From Blautia sp. An249 (GTDB lineage Bacteria; Bacillota; Clostridia; Lachnospirales; Lachnospiraceae), in assembly GCF_002159835.1 (NCBI RefSeq), contig NZ_NFJL01000002.1:186001-250000 (forward strand): a DNA stretch of 64,000 bases, read 5' to 3'. Positions 51,499-60,056 of this stretch are shown piece by piece; positions within the stretch are counted from its first letter, which is position 1, and each line of letters starts with the position of its first letter. Below the pieces are notes generated by a model. That model had not been told where the DNA came from. It did no database searches and saw nothing but the letters and a program-made list of their open reading frames with translations. The translations under genes and the position numbers were made by a program.

Positions 51499-52230
51499 GA
51501 TACCAACAATCGTACTGTCTTTCCAACGATAGGGATTTTCAGGAAGCGGCTTTCCCTTTTGCTTTGCATAATAGGCTTTTGATGTCAGTATCTTATCCGC
51601 TTTGAGGATTTTCGCTATCTGCATGGGTCCTTTTCCGGCGATACACAAATCAAAAATCCGTTTTACCACAGCGGCAGCATCTTCGTCTACAATCCATTTC
51701 TTTTTGTCGGCAGGGTCAACTTTGTAGCCGTAGGGCGGCTTTGTCAGATGTTCTCCTGCCATTCCCTGTGCTTTCTTGATGGCGCGGACTTTCTTGCTTG
51801 TATCCTTTGCATAAAAATCATTAAATAAGTTGCGAAAGGGAGTAAAGTCATTATCTCCCTTTGCGCTGTCCACGCCGTCATTGATAGCGATATAGCGTAC
51901 ATCTCTTTCTACAAAAAAGATTTCCGTATAGTAGCCGACTTTTAAATAATCGCGCCCAAGACGGGACATATCCTTGACGATAACCGTTCCCACGTTTCCG
52001 GCTTCAATCTCCGCTATCATACGGTTAAAATTCGGGCGGTCAAAGGTTACCCCTGAAACGCCGTCATCAATGAAAAATACCGGATTCGTAAAACCATTGT
52101 CAGCGGCATACTTTGATAAAACTGCTTTCTGATGGACAATGCTGTTGCTGTGGCCATCAAGCGCGTCCTCTTGTGAAAGACGGGCGTATAATGCTGTTAT
52201 CTGTTCGGGCTTATTGATATATGCTGTCAT
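51226..52230 (-). pseudogene. Tn4451/TnpX-like serine recombinase, 3' truncated
   Basis: From ATG 52230, behind AGGAGG, the protein reads MTAYINKPEQITALYARLSQ with the catalytic serine in ARLS, then DDGVSGVTFDRPNFNRM and KDMSRLGRDYLKVGYYTE. The recombinase domain follows (PPYGYKVDPADKKKWIVDEDAAAVVKRI...). This type is common in Tn4451-like and other mobilisable elements of gut Clostridia. Homology ends near 51410 after KKRIPTTPG; the zinc-ribbon and coiled-coil half is missing and the frame runs into the DUF3825 fragment. Confidence 0.85.
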
Positions 52231-52234
52231 GTGT

Positions 52235-52492
52235 TCATTCCTCCTGTAATGAACGCCCGACAAACAGGTTGCTGTCTTTATTATAGCGGACTTCGTTTTT
52301 CTTGTCAGCAGGCGTTTTGTCGGATTCCTCTTTGATAAGGCGTTTCATTTTGTCATAGAGCAGTTCCGAACCACCGCAGGACGTAGATACTTCATAAAAT
52401 GTACCGCCGATTTCATAAGTAACTGTTTCGTGTTGGGGATTGCCGCGTTTTGGTAAAAATTCGCTGTCTTTATGCTCTTGTTTCCGTTCCAT
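52235..52492 (-). CDS. Transposon-encoded protein TnpW-like
   Basis: About 85 aa from ATG 52492 (longer in-frame starts exist). The stretch EFLPKRGNPQHETVTYEIGG and YEVSTSCGGSELLYDKMKRLI matches the small TnpW proteins that accompany Tn4451-type recombinases. Function is unknown. It lies directly upstream of the recombinase in the same operon; the tail NKDSNLFVGRSLQEE may be read-through. It supports assigning the fragment to a Tn4451-like element. Confidence 0.72.
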   Translation of the reverse strand: MERKQEHKDSEFLPKRGNPQHETVTYEIGGTFYEVSTSCGGSELLYDKMKRLIKEESDKTPADKKNEVRYNKDSNLFVGRSLQEE

Positions 52493-52720
52493 TCCTTTCG
52501 AGTTTGATGAAGTGAAAAACTTCTTAGCAAGCATAGGAAAGGGGTACCCTTTCCGTAAAATGCTCTGCATTTTGCTTGTACCCTCGCATTCATTCCCTAC
52601 TACACCGTACAGAGCGATTTTGCCGAAGATTTACGAAAAAATTTTGATTTTCTTTCTTTACTCATTGACACGGGAAAGTTTTAGAAATGCCAAAAGTATA
52701 AAAAAGAATTTTTTGATTGG

Positions 52721-52749
52721 TTGATAGAAAATTATGATTGTGATACACT
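52721..52749 (+). promoter_or_regulatory. Promoter before the CD3324-like gene
   Basis: TTGATA (52721-52726), 17-base spacer, TACACT (52744-52749), followed by a small ORF and the CD3324-like gene. Confidence 0.5.
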
Positions 52750-52794
52750 AAATTTAAGTAGATATTTTTTTGAAAAAGGAAAGAAGTGAGTAAG

Positions 52795-52872
52795 ATGTGC
52801 ATAAATGAAAAAAGGAAAAATGATGTTTTCCTCCATGCAAAGCCAGTAGATTGCGACATTTGCATGGAGTAA
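52795..52872 (+). CDS. 25-aa leader-type ORF with CxxC
   Basis: ATG 52795 to TAA 52872 encodes MCINEKRKNDVFLHAKPVDC followed by DICME. GGAAAGAAGTGAG lies just upstream. It sits between promoter and the CD3324-like gene and may be a leader peptide. Too short to assign to a family. Confidence 0.3.
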   Translation: MCINEKRKNDVFLHAKPVDCDICME

Positions 52873-52937
52873 TCATAGTCGCAGAATAGAAATGCTGGCT
52901 TTGCTACTTGACTATCATATCAAGGAGGAAAGTCCGC

Positions 52938-53201
52938 ATGAAGTATTTTAATGCAAAACTGATTCTTCCGGACGCATTGGTAAAAGAATTACAGAATTAT
53001 GTTCAAGGTGGATATATCTATGTTCCTATCCAACAGGAGCAGCAAAAGCGTTGGGGAGAAGTTTCCGGCTATCGGCAAGAATTGGAACAACGGAATGAAC
53101 AAATAAAAAGAGAGTATCAGAATGGCGTTTCTATGGAATGCCTGTCTGAAAAATATGGTTTATCTTTCTATGCTGTTCGGAAAATTATATATCAGAAATA
53201 A
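52938..53201 (+). CDS. CD3324/Mor-like small DNA-binding protein
   Basis: An 87-aa protein from ATG 52938, behind AAGGAGG. The pattern LVKELQNYVQGGYIYVPI and a C-terminal helix-turn-helix (QNGVSMECLSEKYGLSFYAVRKIIY) match CD3324-type proteins related to Mor transcription activators, which are frequent in Clostridial mobile elements. It probably controls neighbouring genes; the target is unknown. A terminator follows. Confidence 0.82.
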   Translation: MKYFNAKLILPDALVKELQNYVQGGYIYVPIQQEQQKRWGEVSGYRQELEQRNEQIKREYQNGVSMECLSEKYGLSFYAVRKIIYQK

Positions 53202-53206
53202 TCGTA

Positions 53207-53235
53207 AGGGGCTGTGTTTTACAGCCTCTTATTTT
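53207..53235 (+). terminator. Terminator of the CD3324-like gene
   Basis: AGGGGCTGT and ACAGCCTCT pair around GTTTT, followed by TATTTTAT. Confidence 0.7.
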
Positions 53236-53333
53236 ATACAGATTGATTTGTACTGTATGGTGTATAGAAACACTACCATAATGGCGGTAAAATAAAAGAA
53301 AAACATAAGAAAGTTTTATGAAAGGTGAATGTT

Positions 53334-54089
53334 ATGTGTACCAGATTTGTTTATCGTGGAGATGATATGATTACAGGGTTCAATTTTGATATTGACCTCT
53401 CTGTATGGAAACATAAAGTGATTGAAGAAAAGGAGCGTTTCTATATCGGAATTTTGCGACCAGATGGAACGTACCATTCTTATCATGGAGTGAATAAAAA
53501 TGGAAATGTTGGGACGTTGCTATATGTACATGGAAACCCTGCCGGAACATATCAAGACAGCCAAAACTGTATGACGATTGCAGATTTGACGGAGCAGTTT
53601 ATCAAAGCACAGCTTTCTTTTGACGAAGTGCTTCAAATTGTAAAGTCAAAAAAGATTACCTATGCGCCGGACGCTACAATGCAGGCGATGTTATCAGATG
53701 TTCATGGGCACGTGTTGATAATCGAGCCTGGGATTGGGTACTGGGAAGAATATAAAAGATATTCTTTGATAACGAATTACTCTTTGATGAAGCCGGAAAG
53801 TACAAAAAATTTTATTGTGCAGGGTGATGACCGATATGAAAGAGCCCTGCAATTATTAGACAGCTATAAAAATGATTTTTCAATCTCTGACGCATTTTCA
53901 TTGCTTCATGCTGTTCAGCAAGAGGGTGAATGGGCTACCAGAGTTTCATTTGTTTACTCTGCGAAAGAACAGGCAGTATATTATGCAGAAAATAACCACT
54001 TTGAACATATTACAAAGTTTGTGTTTCCGTCAGCGGAGCAGGAAAGGAGTAGTCATGCAGCAGAAAATCTATCCTCGTTCAAAGGATAA
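53334..54089 (+). CDS. Ntn-hydrolase, linear amide C-N hydrolase-like
   Basis: A 251-aa protein of the choloylglycine hydrolase/penicillin V acylase superfamily. The ATG at 53334 gives MCTRFVYRGDDMITGFNFD: after removal of Met, Cys2 would be the N-terminal nucleophile, which decides the start. AAGGTGAAT precedes it. Family members hydrolyse amides such as bile salts, penicillin V or acyl-homoserine lactones; a cytoplasmic location is likely as no signal peptide is seen. Substrate unknown. Its 3' end overlaps an acetyltransferase gene by 35 bases. Confidence 0.82.
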   Translation: MCTRFVYRGDDMITGFNFDIDLSVWKHKVIEEKERFYIGILRPDGTYHSYHGVNKNGNVGTLLYVHGNPAGTYQDSQNCMTIADLTEQFIKAQLSFDEVLQIVKSKKITYAPDATMQAMLSDVHGHVLIIEPGIGYWEEYKRYSLITNYSLMKPESTKNFIVQGDDRYERALQLLDSYKNDFSISDAFSLLHAVQQEGEWATRVSFVYSAKEQAVYYAENNHFEHITKFVFPSAEQERSSHAAENLSSFKG

Positions 54090-54675
54090 AGAAACGGTTT
54101 ATCTGCAAAATGTTATTACCAATCCTAATATCACAGTTGGAGATTATACGATATATAACGATTTTGTCAGAGAACCAAAAGATTTTGAAAAGAACAATGT
54201 TTTGTACCAATATCCAGTTAATAAAGATAAACTGATAATTGGAAAATTTTGTTCCATAGCATGCGGAGCAAAATTTATTTTCAATAGCGCAAATCATACG
54301 TTATCTTCTTTGTCAACCTACCCATTTCCTATCTTTTTTGAAGAATGGGGATTAGATGTAAAGAATATTACGAAAGCATGGGATAACAAGGGGAATATTG
54401 TTGTCGGGAATGATGTTTGGATTGGTTATGAAGCGGTCATTTTATCAGGCGTTACGATTGGTGACGGTGCAATTATCGGAACGCGCGCAGTTGTTACGAA
54501 AGATGTTCCACCTTATACAATCGTTGGCGGTATACCAGCGCAGACGATAAGAAAGCGCTTTTCACAAGATACGATTGACACTTTGCTAAAAATAAAATGG
54601 TGGGATTGGTCTAAAGAGCGTATTACGCAACATATATCCGAGATACAGTCGGGAAATATTGAACATCTGATATGA
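54055..54675 (+). CDS. CatB/Vat-like xenobiotic O-acetyltransferase
   Basis: A left-handed beta-helix acyltransferase of 206 aa from ATG 54055, behind AAAGGAG within the previous gene. Hexapeptide repeats are visible in IGKFCSIACGAKFIF and IVVGNDVWIGYEAVILSGVTIGDGAIIGTRAVVTKDV. The NHTLSSLSTYPF segment carries the active-site histidine region of the CatB/Vat group, which acetylates chloramphenicol or streptogramin A. Similarity alone does not prove drug resistance. Co-translation with the amidohydrolase suggests one substrate class. Confidence 0.85.
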   Translation: MQQKIYPRSKDKETVYLQNVITNPNITVGDYTIYNDFVREPKDFEKNNVLYQYPVNKDKLIIGKFCSIACGAKFIFNSANHTLSSLSTYPFPIFFEEWGLDVKNITKAWDNKGNIVVGNDVWIGYEAVILSGVTIGDGAIIGTRAVVTKDVPPYTIVGGIPAQTIRKRFSQDTIDTLLKIKWWDWSKERITQHISEIQSGNIEHLI

Positions 54676-54681
54676 ATTGCC

Positions 54682-54711
54682 GGACGACGGCAAAAGAAAA
54701 AAAGCCGTCGT
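54682..54711 (+). terminator. Hairpin behind the acetyltransferase gene
   Basis: GACGACGGC and GCCGTCGT pair around AAAAGAAAAAAA. There is no T run; it may protect the mRNA end. Confidence 0.35.
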
Positions 54712-54736
54712 ACAGCAGATATTTTCATGCGTTTAT

Positions 54737-54775
54737 GAAGCGGTGGCTTTGATTTTCAGAGCCGCCGCTTCTTTG
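54737..54775 (+). terminator. Terminator of the amidohydrolase/acetyltransferase pair
   Basis: GAAGCGGTGGCT (54737-54748) pairs with AGCCGCCGCTTC (54760-54771), one G-T pair, followed by TTTG. Confidence 0.6.
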
Positions 54776-54827
54776 CGTTTACTCATTATATTCTGAAAAA
54801 CTACGGCGGTATTGAGGAAGTGCTGTC

Positions 54828-55151
54828 GTGCCCGTTTTTTGCTTACATGGTGTGCTTAATTTATCAAAAAACTGTATCTCGCAACAGACTAAGTATAAAG
54901 AACTGGGAATCCATGAAGGAACCATGCATACATGGCTCAAAGCCGTAAGAGCTGGTAAGTTGGATATTGGGGAAGGTTCTCATACCCCTGCTAGCGCAAT
55001 GAGCCTGTCAGAAGAGATTACCATGCTGCGTAAGCGGGTTAAAGAGCAGGAGAAAGAAATCCGCCGCCTGAAGGAAGAAAACGAATTTTTGGAGGAAGCC
55101 AGTGCTTTTTTCGCCGCCAGCCGTCGGAAGTCAGCAAAAACCAGAGAATGA
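54828..55151 (+). pseudogene. IS3-family OrfA remnant
   Basis: The C-terminal part is IS3/IS911-type OrfA: KELGIHEGTMHTWLKAVRAG (helix-turn-helix end), then SLSEEITMLRKRVKEQEKEI with a leucine zipper and EENEFLEEASAFFAASRRK. The first 15-20 residues of this frame (MPVFCLHGVLNLSKN) are unrelated, so the N-terminal half of the helix-turn-helix is missing. The frame overlaps orfB by ATGA. Confidence 0.8.
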
Positions 55152-55564
55152 TCTTTCTGGCTTTGAAAACAGAGGACGGCAAAATGACCGGAAAAATTTC
55201 ATTTTACTGCCGGATGCTTGGTGTCAGTCGGCAAGGCTTCTATCAATATCTTGCAAACAAAGACCGTCCCTGGAAATACCAGAATCTGGTGGATGCCATG
55301 AAAGAGATTGCCAGCGAGGATGAATGTAACGATACTTACGGACGGCTCCGAATGTATCAGGCGCTGTGCCTGAAGCAGCCGGAGGGGGTATCAATTCCCA
55401 GCAAGAGAACCGTATACCGGGTTATGGAGCAGATTGGCCTGAGCCATCGACCAAAACGAAAACCGAACGGAATTACAAAGGCAGACCGGGAGGCTATGAA
55501 ATCGGAGGATTTGCTCTGCCAATGGCGGGCTTCCTCCTATGATAAAACGCAGGAAGTATTATGA
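55148..55564 (+). pseudogene. IS3-family OrfB transposase, 3' truncated
   Basis: The 138 residues represent only the N-terminal HTH_21-like region of the IS3 transposase (FYCRMLGVSRQGFYQYLANK, then YGRLRMYQALCLKQP and SKRTVYRVMEQIGLSHRPKRK). The DDE integrase core is missing; homology stops near 55530 and unrelated sequence follows. The element cannot transpose by itself. Confidence 0.82.
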
Positions 55565-55579
55565 GGATTTGGAACTGGC

Positions 55580-55729
55580 AGCATAGTCAGTGATATCCTT
55601 GAGAAAAATGTGTCAACTAATATTGACAATATCAATGAGAGCAACCTGGTTTCCCTTTGCAAAGAGTGTCATGTGAGAATCCATGCGGAGCGTGGCGACT
55701 GCTGGCACAACAAAAGCCACCCCACTTAG
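55580..55729 (+). pseudogene. HNH endonuclease C-terminal fragment
   Basis: In the frame ending at TAG 55727 the sequence reads NINESNLVSLCKECHVRIHA and then ERGDCWHNKSHPT. NLVSLCKECHVRIH is the second half of a phage-type HNH motif (Cys-x2-Cys/His part). No start codon or first half of the domain is present. It is a scrap of another phage gene between the IS3 remnant and the Phd/Doc module. Confidence 0.65.
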
Positions 55730-55746
55730 GATGAGATGGCTTTGCT

Positions 55747-56124
55747 TTAGGTTTGGTGGGTGAGTATCCACTCCAATAGCCCGGAAGAAGGAATCTCCCC
55801 TGCGGCCAGTCGGAGGATCACATCGGATAGCTCAGTTTGTGTGTACTCCAGTTCAATTCCGTTTAAGGCGAGAAACACCAGCATGGCATGAGCGCCGATC
55901 CGTTTATTTCCGTCCACGAAGGGATGATTCTTAACCAGACCAAAGCAGAGACGGGTGGCTTTCTGCTGGATGGAGGGATAGACATCTTCTCCGCCGAAGG
56001 TCTGGAACGGCGCATTCAGTGCGGAGTCCAGCATCCCCTCGTCACGCAGACCGGAAGAGCCTCCGGTCGCTTCCAGAAGCTGTTCATGCAGCAGGAGGAT
56101 CTGAGGTTTGGAAAGCCGGATCAT
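55747..56124 (-). CDS. doc: Doc (Fic-fold) toxin
   Basis: A 125-aa death-on-curing toxin. The Fic/Doc motif HPFVDGNKRIGAHAM (about residues 66-80) is complete. Doc proteins phosphorylate elongation factor Tu and stop translation. It is the second gene of the operon; its ATG overlaps the antitoxin stop (ATGA, 56121-56124), the usual arrangement for coupled synthesis. The frame is intact, unlike the YoeB-type toxin at 39.4 kb. Confidence 0.93.
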   Translation of the reverse strand: MIRLSKPQILLLHEQLLEATGGSSGLRDEGMLDSALNAPFQTFGGEDVYPSIQQKATRLCFGLVKNHPFVDGNKRIGAHAMLVFLALNGIELEYTQTELSDVILRLAAGEIPSSGLLEWILTHQT

Positions 56125-56363
56125 TTGGCAAGCACCTCGTAAGCCTGCCGGTTCTTTTCAATGAGACGTTTGGAAATAGCCATGACATCTTCGTCGTCGG
56201 CAAGTTGTTCCTGTTCGGCAGCGCCAAATTCCATGACAAGGTACCGGGGAACATTGTTCTTCAAGATGATGACGGAACCATTTTCATCTACAAGGCGAGC
56301 CACCTTCGAGAAGTTCTGGTTCGCATCGGTGATGGAAACAAGGTTTTTGGTATTGATGTTCAT
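56121..56363 (-). CDS. phd: Phd/YefM-family antitoxin
   Basis: An 80-aa antitoxin: MNINTKNLVSITDANQNFSK, then a strand-helix region NGSVIILKNNVPRYLVM typical of the Phd/YefM DNA-binding fold. The C-terminal tail would neutralise Doc. GAGGAGG precedes the start. Upstream (56375-56410) lie short repeats of AGTTTATAGTTAATAGTTA type that may serve as operator, as Phd represses its own promoter. Confidence 0.9.
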   Translation of the reverse strand: MNINTKNLVSITDANQNFSKVARLVDENGSVIILKNNVPRYLVMEFGAAEQEQLADDEDVMAISKRLIEKNRQAYEVLAK

Positions 56364-56449
56364 AACGAAGCCTCCTCGTATAATAAGTTTATAGTTAATA
56401 GTTACTTAGTTCTTTGATAACTGAATAAATAGGCTCAATCGGTTTGGTT

Positions 56450-57567
56450 ATACCCATGGTATAATTGACCCTGTGTCAATCAGGCAATAGTTCTTCCGCC
56501 TCCTGTTGAACCTCTGTGGTTACTTCATACAAAGTCTGTTCCCCTGACATGGATGTTAACTTCAAACCAGCTGGCTGTTTGTTGGAGTTCATGGGTGCCC
56601 CTTTTGCAGTGGGGGTCGCATCTGCCCGTCTCCGACCGAATTCTAATATTGCGAGGGTGTTGATGCTCCATGATCATGGGTATTGCCAAGCCGATTGACC
56701 GCTAATCCATTTACGAAAGAAGGTGATTCTATGAGCCCCCTTTATGTCGGTATTGATGTGAGCAGCAAATCCAACGTGGCCTATCTGATGAAGCCCGATG
56801 GTTCCAAACACAGCAGCTTCTCAGTTCCCAACTCCCGGGATGGTTCCCGGCAGCTTGTAAAACGCATCCTTTCAGCTATCACTTCGGAATCCCTTACCGA
56901 CGTTGTCATCGGTCTGGAGGCAACCTCCGTCTATGGCGACAATCTCGTCTGCTTCTTAAGGGATGACGCCTCTCTTGCGCCGTATAACAAGAAGATCCAT
57001 GTCCTCAACCCAAAACAGGTCAATAAGTTCAAGCTTTCTTACAACGACCTGCCCAAGAATGACTATGTGGACTCCTTTGTCATTGCTGACTGCCTGCGCT
57101 TCGGTAGAATCAACAAAGAGGTCTATCTGGACGACTACCGCTATGCCGCCCTTAAAAACCTCACAAGGGCCCGGTTCTTCGCTGTCCGAAATCTTACCAG
57201 GGAAAAACAGCGTTTTTTGAACCAGCTGTTTAAGAAGTATTCTACGATGACGCAGGAGAAGGTATTTTCCGATACCTTCAGTACGACTGCCTTAGCCGTC
57301 TATGAATCCTTTGAATCGGCTGAGACGTTAGCAAACATGGACTTACATCAGCTCACGGAATTCATTATGGAAAAAGGGAAAAACCGTTTCCCTGACCCGG
57401 ATTCCGTGGCGAAAGCCATCCAGAAAGCCGCCCGGAGTTCCTACCGCCTCCCTAAGACGGTTAACGATTCTGTTAATCAGGTGCTTTCCATATCCATAAG
57501 CATATCACCGCTGGACTTTTCATTCTTTACTTTTATTATATCTAAAACTAGGAGAAATTCAACCTAG
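56450..57567 (+). mobile_element. IS110-family element remnant
   Basis: A non-coding stretch of about 250 bases (56480-56730) precedes a truncated IS110-type transposase. In IS110 elements the non-coding end next to the transposase encodes the bridge RNA that pairs with donor and target DNA. GC content and lack of ORFs in 56480-56730 fit such a region, but I could not assign loops or element ends by eye. Confidence 0.6.
56731..57567 (+). pseudogene. IS110-family transposase, 3' truncated
   Basis: From ATG 56731, behind AAGAAGGTGAT, the N-terminal DEDD (RuvC-like) domain is clear: YVGIDVSSKSNVAYLMKPDG (first Asp), VIGLEATSVYGDNLV (Glu), and KNDYVDSFVIADCLRFG (Asp cluster). Homology ends near 57490; the Transposase_20 domain with the catalytic serine is missing and the last 25 residues (ISISISPLDFSFF...) are unrelated. 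The enzyme is dead. Confidence 0.85.
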
Positions 57568-57574
57568 TTCATAA

Positions 57575-57910
57575 AAAATTTATGGGCAGGGCGGTCAAAA
57601 TCTCTACAGCCAACTGGCTGGGGAACGGGCGTGGGGTGCTGCGCACAAAAAACGGAAATCAAACGGGGGATTAACCCCTGCTGAAAGGTTGGCTCGTGAA
57701 AGAAATATTACGGTTGAAGAAATGAGGGCGATTATATCAGCCCGCATAAAAAAAGGGTGGAATGATTCAGATTTGGAGAAGAGGGCTCAGTGGAGGAAGA
57801 TTCCCTGTGCCGGAGATATTCCTACACCGGACGAGTGGCTACGGTATGTGGTGGAAAGACTTAAAAATGATGACTTTAAGATTTTTCTTCAATTCTATTC
57901 AGATATTTAG
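57575..57910 (+). pseudogene. 3' fragment of an unrecognised gene
   Basis: An open frame from behind TAA 57572 to TAG 57910 encodes about 111 residues: GQGGQNLYSQLAGERAWGAA, a basic stretch, LTPAERLARERNITVEEM and IPTPDEWLRYVVERLKNDDF. The first ATG is only at residue 39 (57689), so the true start is probably lost at the IS110 junction. No family is recognised. It may belong to the mobile element that brought ftsH. Confidence 0.4.
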
Positions 57911-57928
57911 TAAGGGAAATAAAAGACC

Positions 57929-57950
57929 GTTTAGATTCAGTTTAGAATGT
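57929..57950 (+). promoter_or_regulatory. TTTAGA direct repeat before ftsH
   Basis: TTTAGA at 57930 and 57941 repeats with an 11-base period (GTTTAGATTCAG then TTTAGA), the usual geometry for OmpR/PhoB-type regulators. The block GTTTAGATTCA recurs at 61831, before the ABC exporter genes. Confidence 0.55.
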
Positions 57951-58047
57951 TCATATATGATTACAGCAACAGTAGAGAACTGTACGAATCAGGGAGATTA
58001 TTTGGATGAACAAATAGCTCTGGATAAGGAAATGGAGGATACCATAT

Positions 58048-60018
58048 ATGAACGAAAACAAATCGTCATCAAAAGATCAGAGGCAGGGGCCATCCTGGGG
58101 GATTGTTATAGTGATTTTTTTCCTGCTGACATTTTTCCTAAATCTTTTTATGGGCAGGATGAACCAGACAAAGCAGTTGCAAATCTCATATGACCAGTTC
58201 CTGGATTTGGTAGATGAATCTATGGTGGATAAAGTACAAATGGATGATGACCAGATTCAGATTACGTTACGAGACGAAGTAGAAGCAGAAGATGTTTCAG
58301 AAGTGTTAGGTGAAGATGGAATACCAAATGGTTACAGAAACACAAGTAGAGGTGTATTCAATTATTCTGACAGCATAGTTTTTTACACCGGAAGAGTGGA
58401 CGACCCATCTCTTGTAGCTACATTGCGAGAAGGTGGTGTGAAAATCTATGAGGAAATACCGGAACAGACATCCACATTTTCAGCAGTGGCAAGCTGGCTG
58501 ATGCCTATGGTACTGATGTATTTGGTTTATTTCCTGATTATGAGAACACTGATGAAACGAATGAGCAACAACGATGGCGGCGGACTTATGGGTGGTCTGA
58601 CTGGAGGTCTTGGCAATATTGGAAAATCAAAAGCAAAGATGTATACCGTAGAAAAGTCTACGGGGGTTACATTTAAAGATGTAGCCGGACAGGATGAGGC
58701 AAAAGAGAGCCTGGAAGAAATGGTAGACTATTTGAAAAATCCGGAAAAATATCGTATGATTGGTGCCCAGCAGCCCAAGGGTGCGTTGTTGGTCGGCCCT
58801 CCTGGTACAGGAAAAACATTACTGGCAAAAGCGGTCGCTGGGGAGGCTGGAGTGCCTTTTTATCATCTTACTGGTTCAGAATTTGTGGAAATGTATGTGG
58901 GGGTAGGTGCAAGCCGTGTACGTGACTTGTTCCAGACTGCCAAGAAAAACACACCTTGTATTATTTTTATTGATGAAATAGATGCTATTGGAAAGAAGAG
59001 AGATAATCAGTTTGGAAGCAACGATGAGCGGGAGCAGACTTTGAATCAGCTTTTAGCAGAAATGGACGGGTTTGAAGTGAATGGCGGGATTATCGTATTG
59101 GCGGCAACCAACCGTCCGGAAGTATTGGATCAGGCTCTGCTGCGCCCTGGACGATTTGACCGTCGCATTATTGTGGAGAAACCGGATCTTCCCGGACGAG
59201 AAAATATCTTGAAGGTTCATGGGAAAAAAGTATCTTTGTCCTCTGATGTGGATTTTCATAAGGTTGCTCTGGTTACCAGCGGGGCAAGTGGCGCTGACCT
59301 TGCTAATATTGTTAATGAAGCGGCACTGCTGGCTGTGAGACTTGGAAGGCGGGCTGTTACACAGCAGGATTTATTGGAATCTGTTGAAACAGTTTTCGCA
59401 GGTAAAGAAAAGAAAGATCGGGTACTAAATACAAAAGAACGGGAAATGGTGGCCTACCATGAAGTCGGACATGCGTTAGTATCTGCGCTCCAGAAAAATT
59501 CGCAGCCTGTGCAGAAAATTACGATTGTTCCGCGGACAATGGGGGCTTTAGGATTTACGATGAATACACCAGAAGAGGAAAGGTATTTATTGACACAAGA
59601 AGAACTGATGGCCCAGATTACCACACTGCTGGGTGGAAGGGCAGCGGAAATTGTGAGGTTTGGAACGACAACAACAGGCGCTACCAATGATATTGAGCGG
59701 GCTACGGAGCAGGCAAGGAAAATGGTCACGCAGTACGGAATGAGCGAGCGTTTTGGTTCTATGGGCCTGCAAAGTACACAGAGTCAGTATTTGGATGGAC
59801 GAAATGTTTCCACCTGCTCTGAACAAACAAATACAGAAGCAGATGAAGCGGTCCGTCAGATTATAGAACAGTGCCAGGATGAGGCGGTAAGACTGCTGAA
59901 AGAAAACAGCCATGCGTTGGAAAGAATCTCTGCCCGCCTGTTGGAGAAAGAGAACATCAATGGCTCAGAGTTCATGGAGCTATTAAAAGAAGAACCATCC
60001 GTGGTTGAATCCGTTTGA
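58048..60018 (+). CDS. ftsH: ATP-dependent zinc metalloprotease FtsH, accessory copy
   Basis: Membrane-bound AAA protease of 656 aa that degrades membrane and regulatory proteins. Two transmembrane segments (about 14-33 and 146-168) flank an extracytoplasmic domain. The AAA domain has [30 protein letters not shown] and the second region of homology [20 protein letters not shown]. The zinc site HEVGH and the downstream protease domain are complete. GGAGGA precedes the ATG. Unlike the housekeeping gene near tilS/hpt, this copy lies between IS remnants and a two-component system, so it is probably an accessory paralogue. Confidence 0.95.
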   Translation: MNENKSSSKDQRQGPSWGIVIVIFFLLTFFLNLFMGRMNQTKQLQISYDQFLDLVDESMVDKVQMDDDQIQITLRDEVEAEDVSEVLGEDGIPNGYRNTSRGVFNYSDSIVFYTGRVDDPSLVATLREGGVKIYEEIPEQTSTFSAVASWLMPMVLMYLVYFLIMRTLMKRMSNNDGGGLMGGLTGGLGNIGKSKAKMYTVEKSTGVTFKDVAGQDEAKESLEEMVDYLKNPEKYRMIGAQQPKGALLVGPPGTGKTLLAKAVAGEAGVPFYHLTGSEFVEMYVGVGASRVRDLFQTAKKNTPCIIFIDEIDAIGKKRDNQFGSNDEREQTLNQLLAEMDGFEVNGGIIVLAATNRPEVLDQALLRPGRFDRRIIVEKPDLPGRENILKVHGKKVSLSSDVDFHKVALVTSGASGADLANIVNEAALLAVRLGRRAVTQQDLLESVETVFAGKEKKDRVLNTKEREMVAYHEVGHALVSALQKNSQPVQKITIVPRTMGALGFTMNTPEEERYLLTQEELMAQITTLLGGRAAEIVRFGTTTTGATNDIERATEQARKMVTQYGMSERFGSMGLQSTQSQYLDGRNVSTCSEQTNTEADEAVRQIIEQCQDEAVRLLKENSHALERISARLLEKENINGSEFMELLKEEPSVVESV

Positions 60019-60056
60019 AATTTTAGCTAAAATGAGAAAAGAAGGAGGCCAGGATT

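Noticed and set aside
53872-54054. Longer upstream start for the acetyltransferase
   Set aside because: The extension is the amidohydrolase gene in another frame; AAAGGAG and the family N-terminus support ATG 54055.
57762-58193. Frame running from upstream into ftsH
   Set aside because: Its last third is ftsH sequence in the wrong frame. The part from ATG 57958 (MITATVENCTNQGDYLDEQI) could be a remnant but shows no family and no ribosome-binding site.
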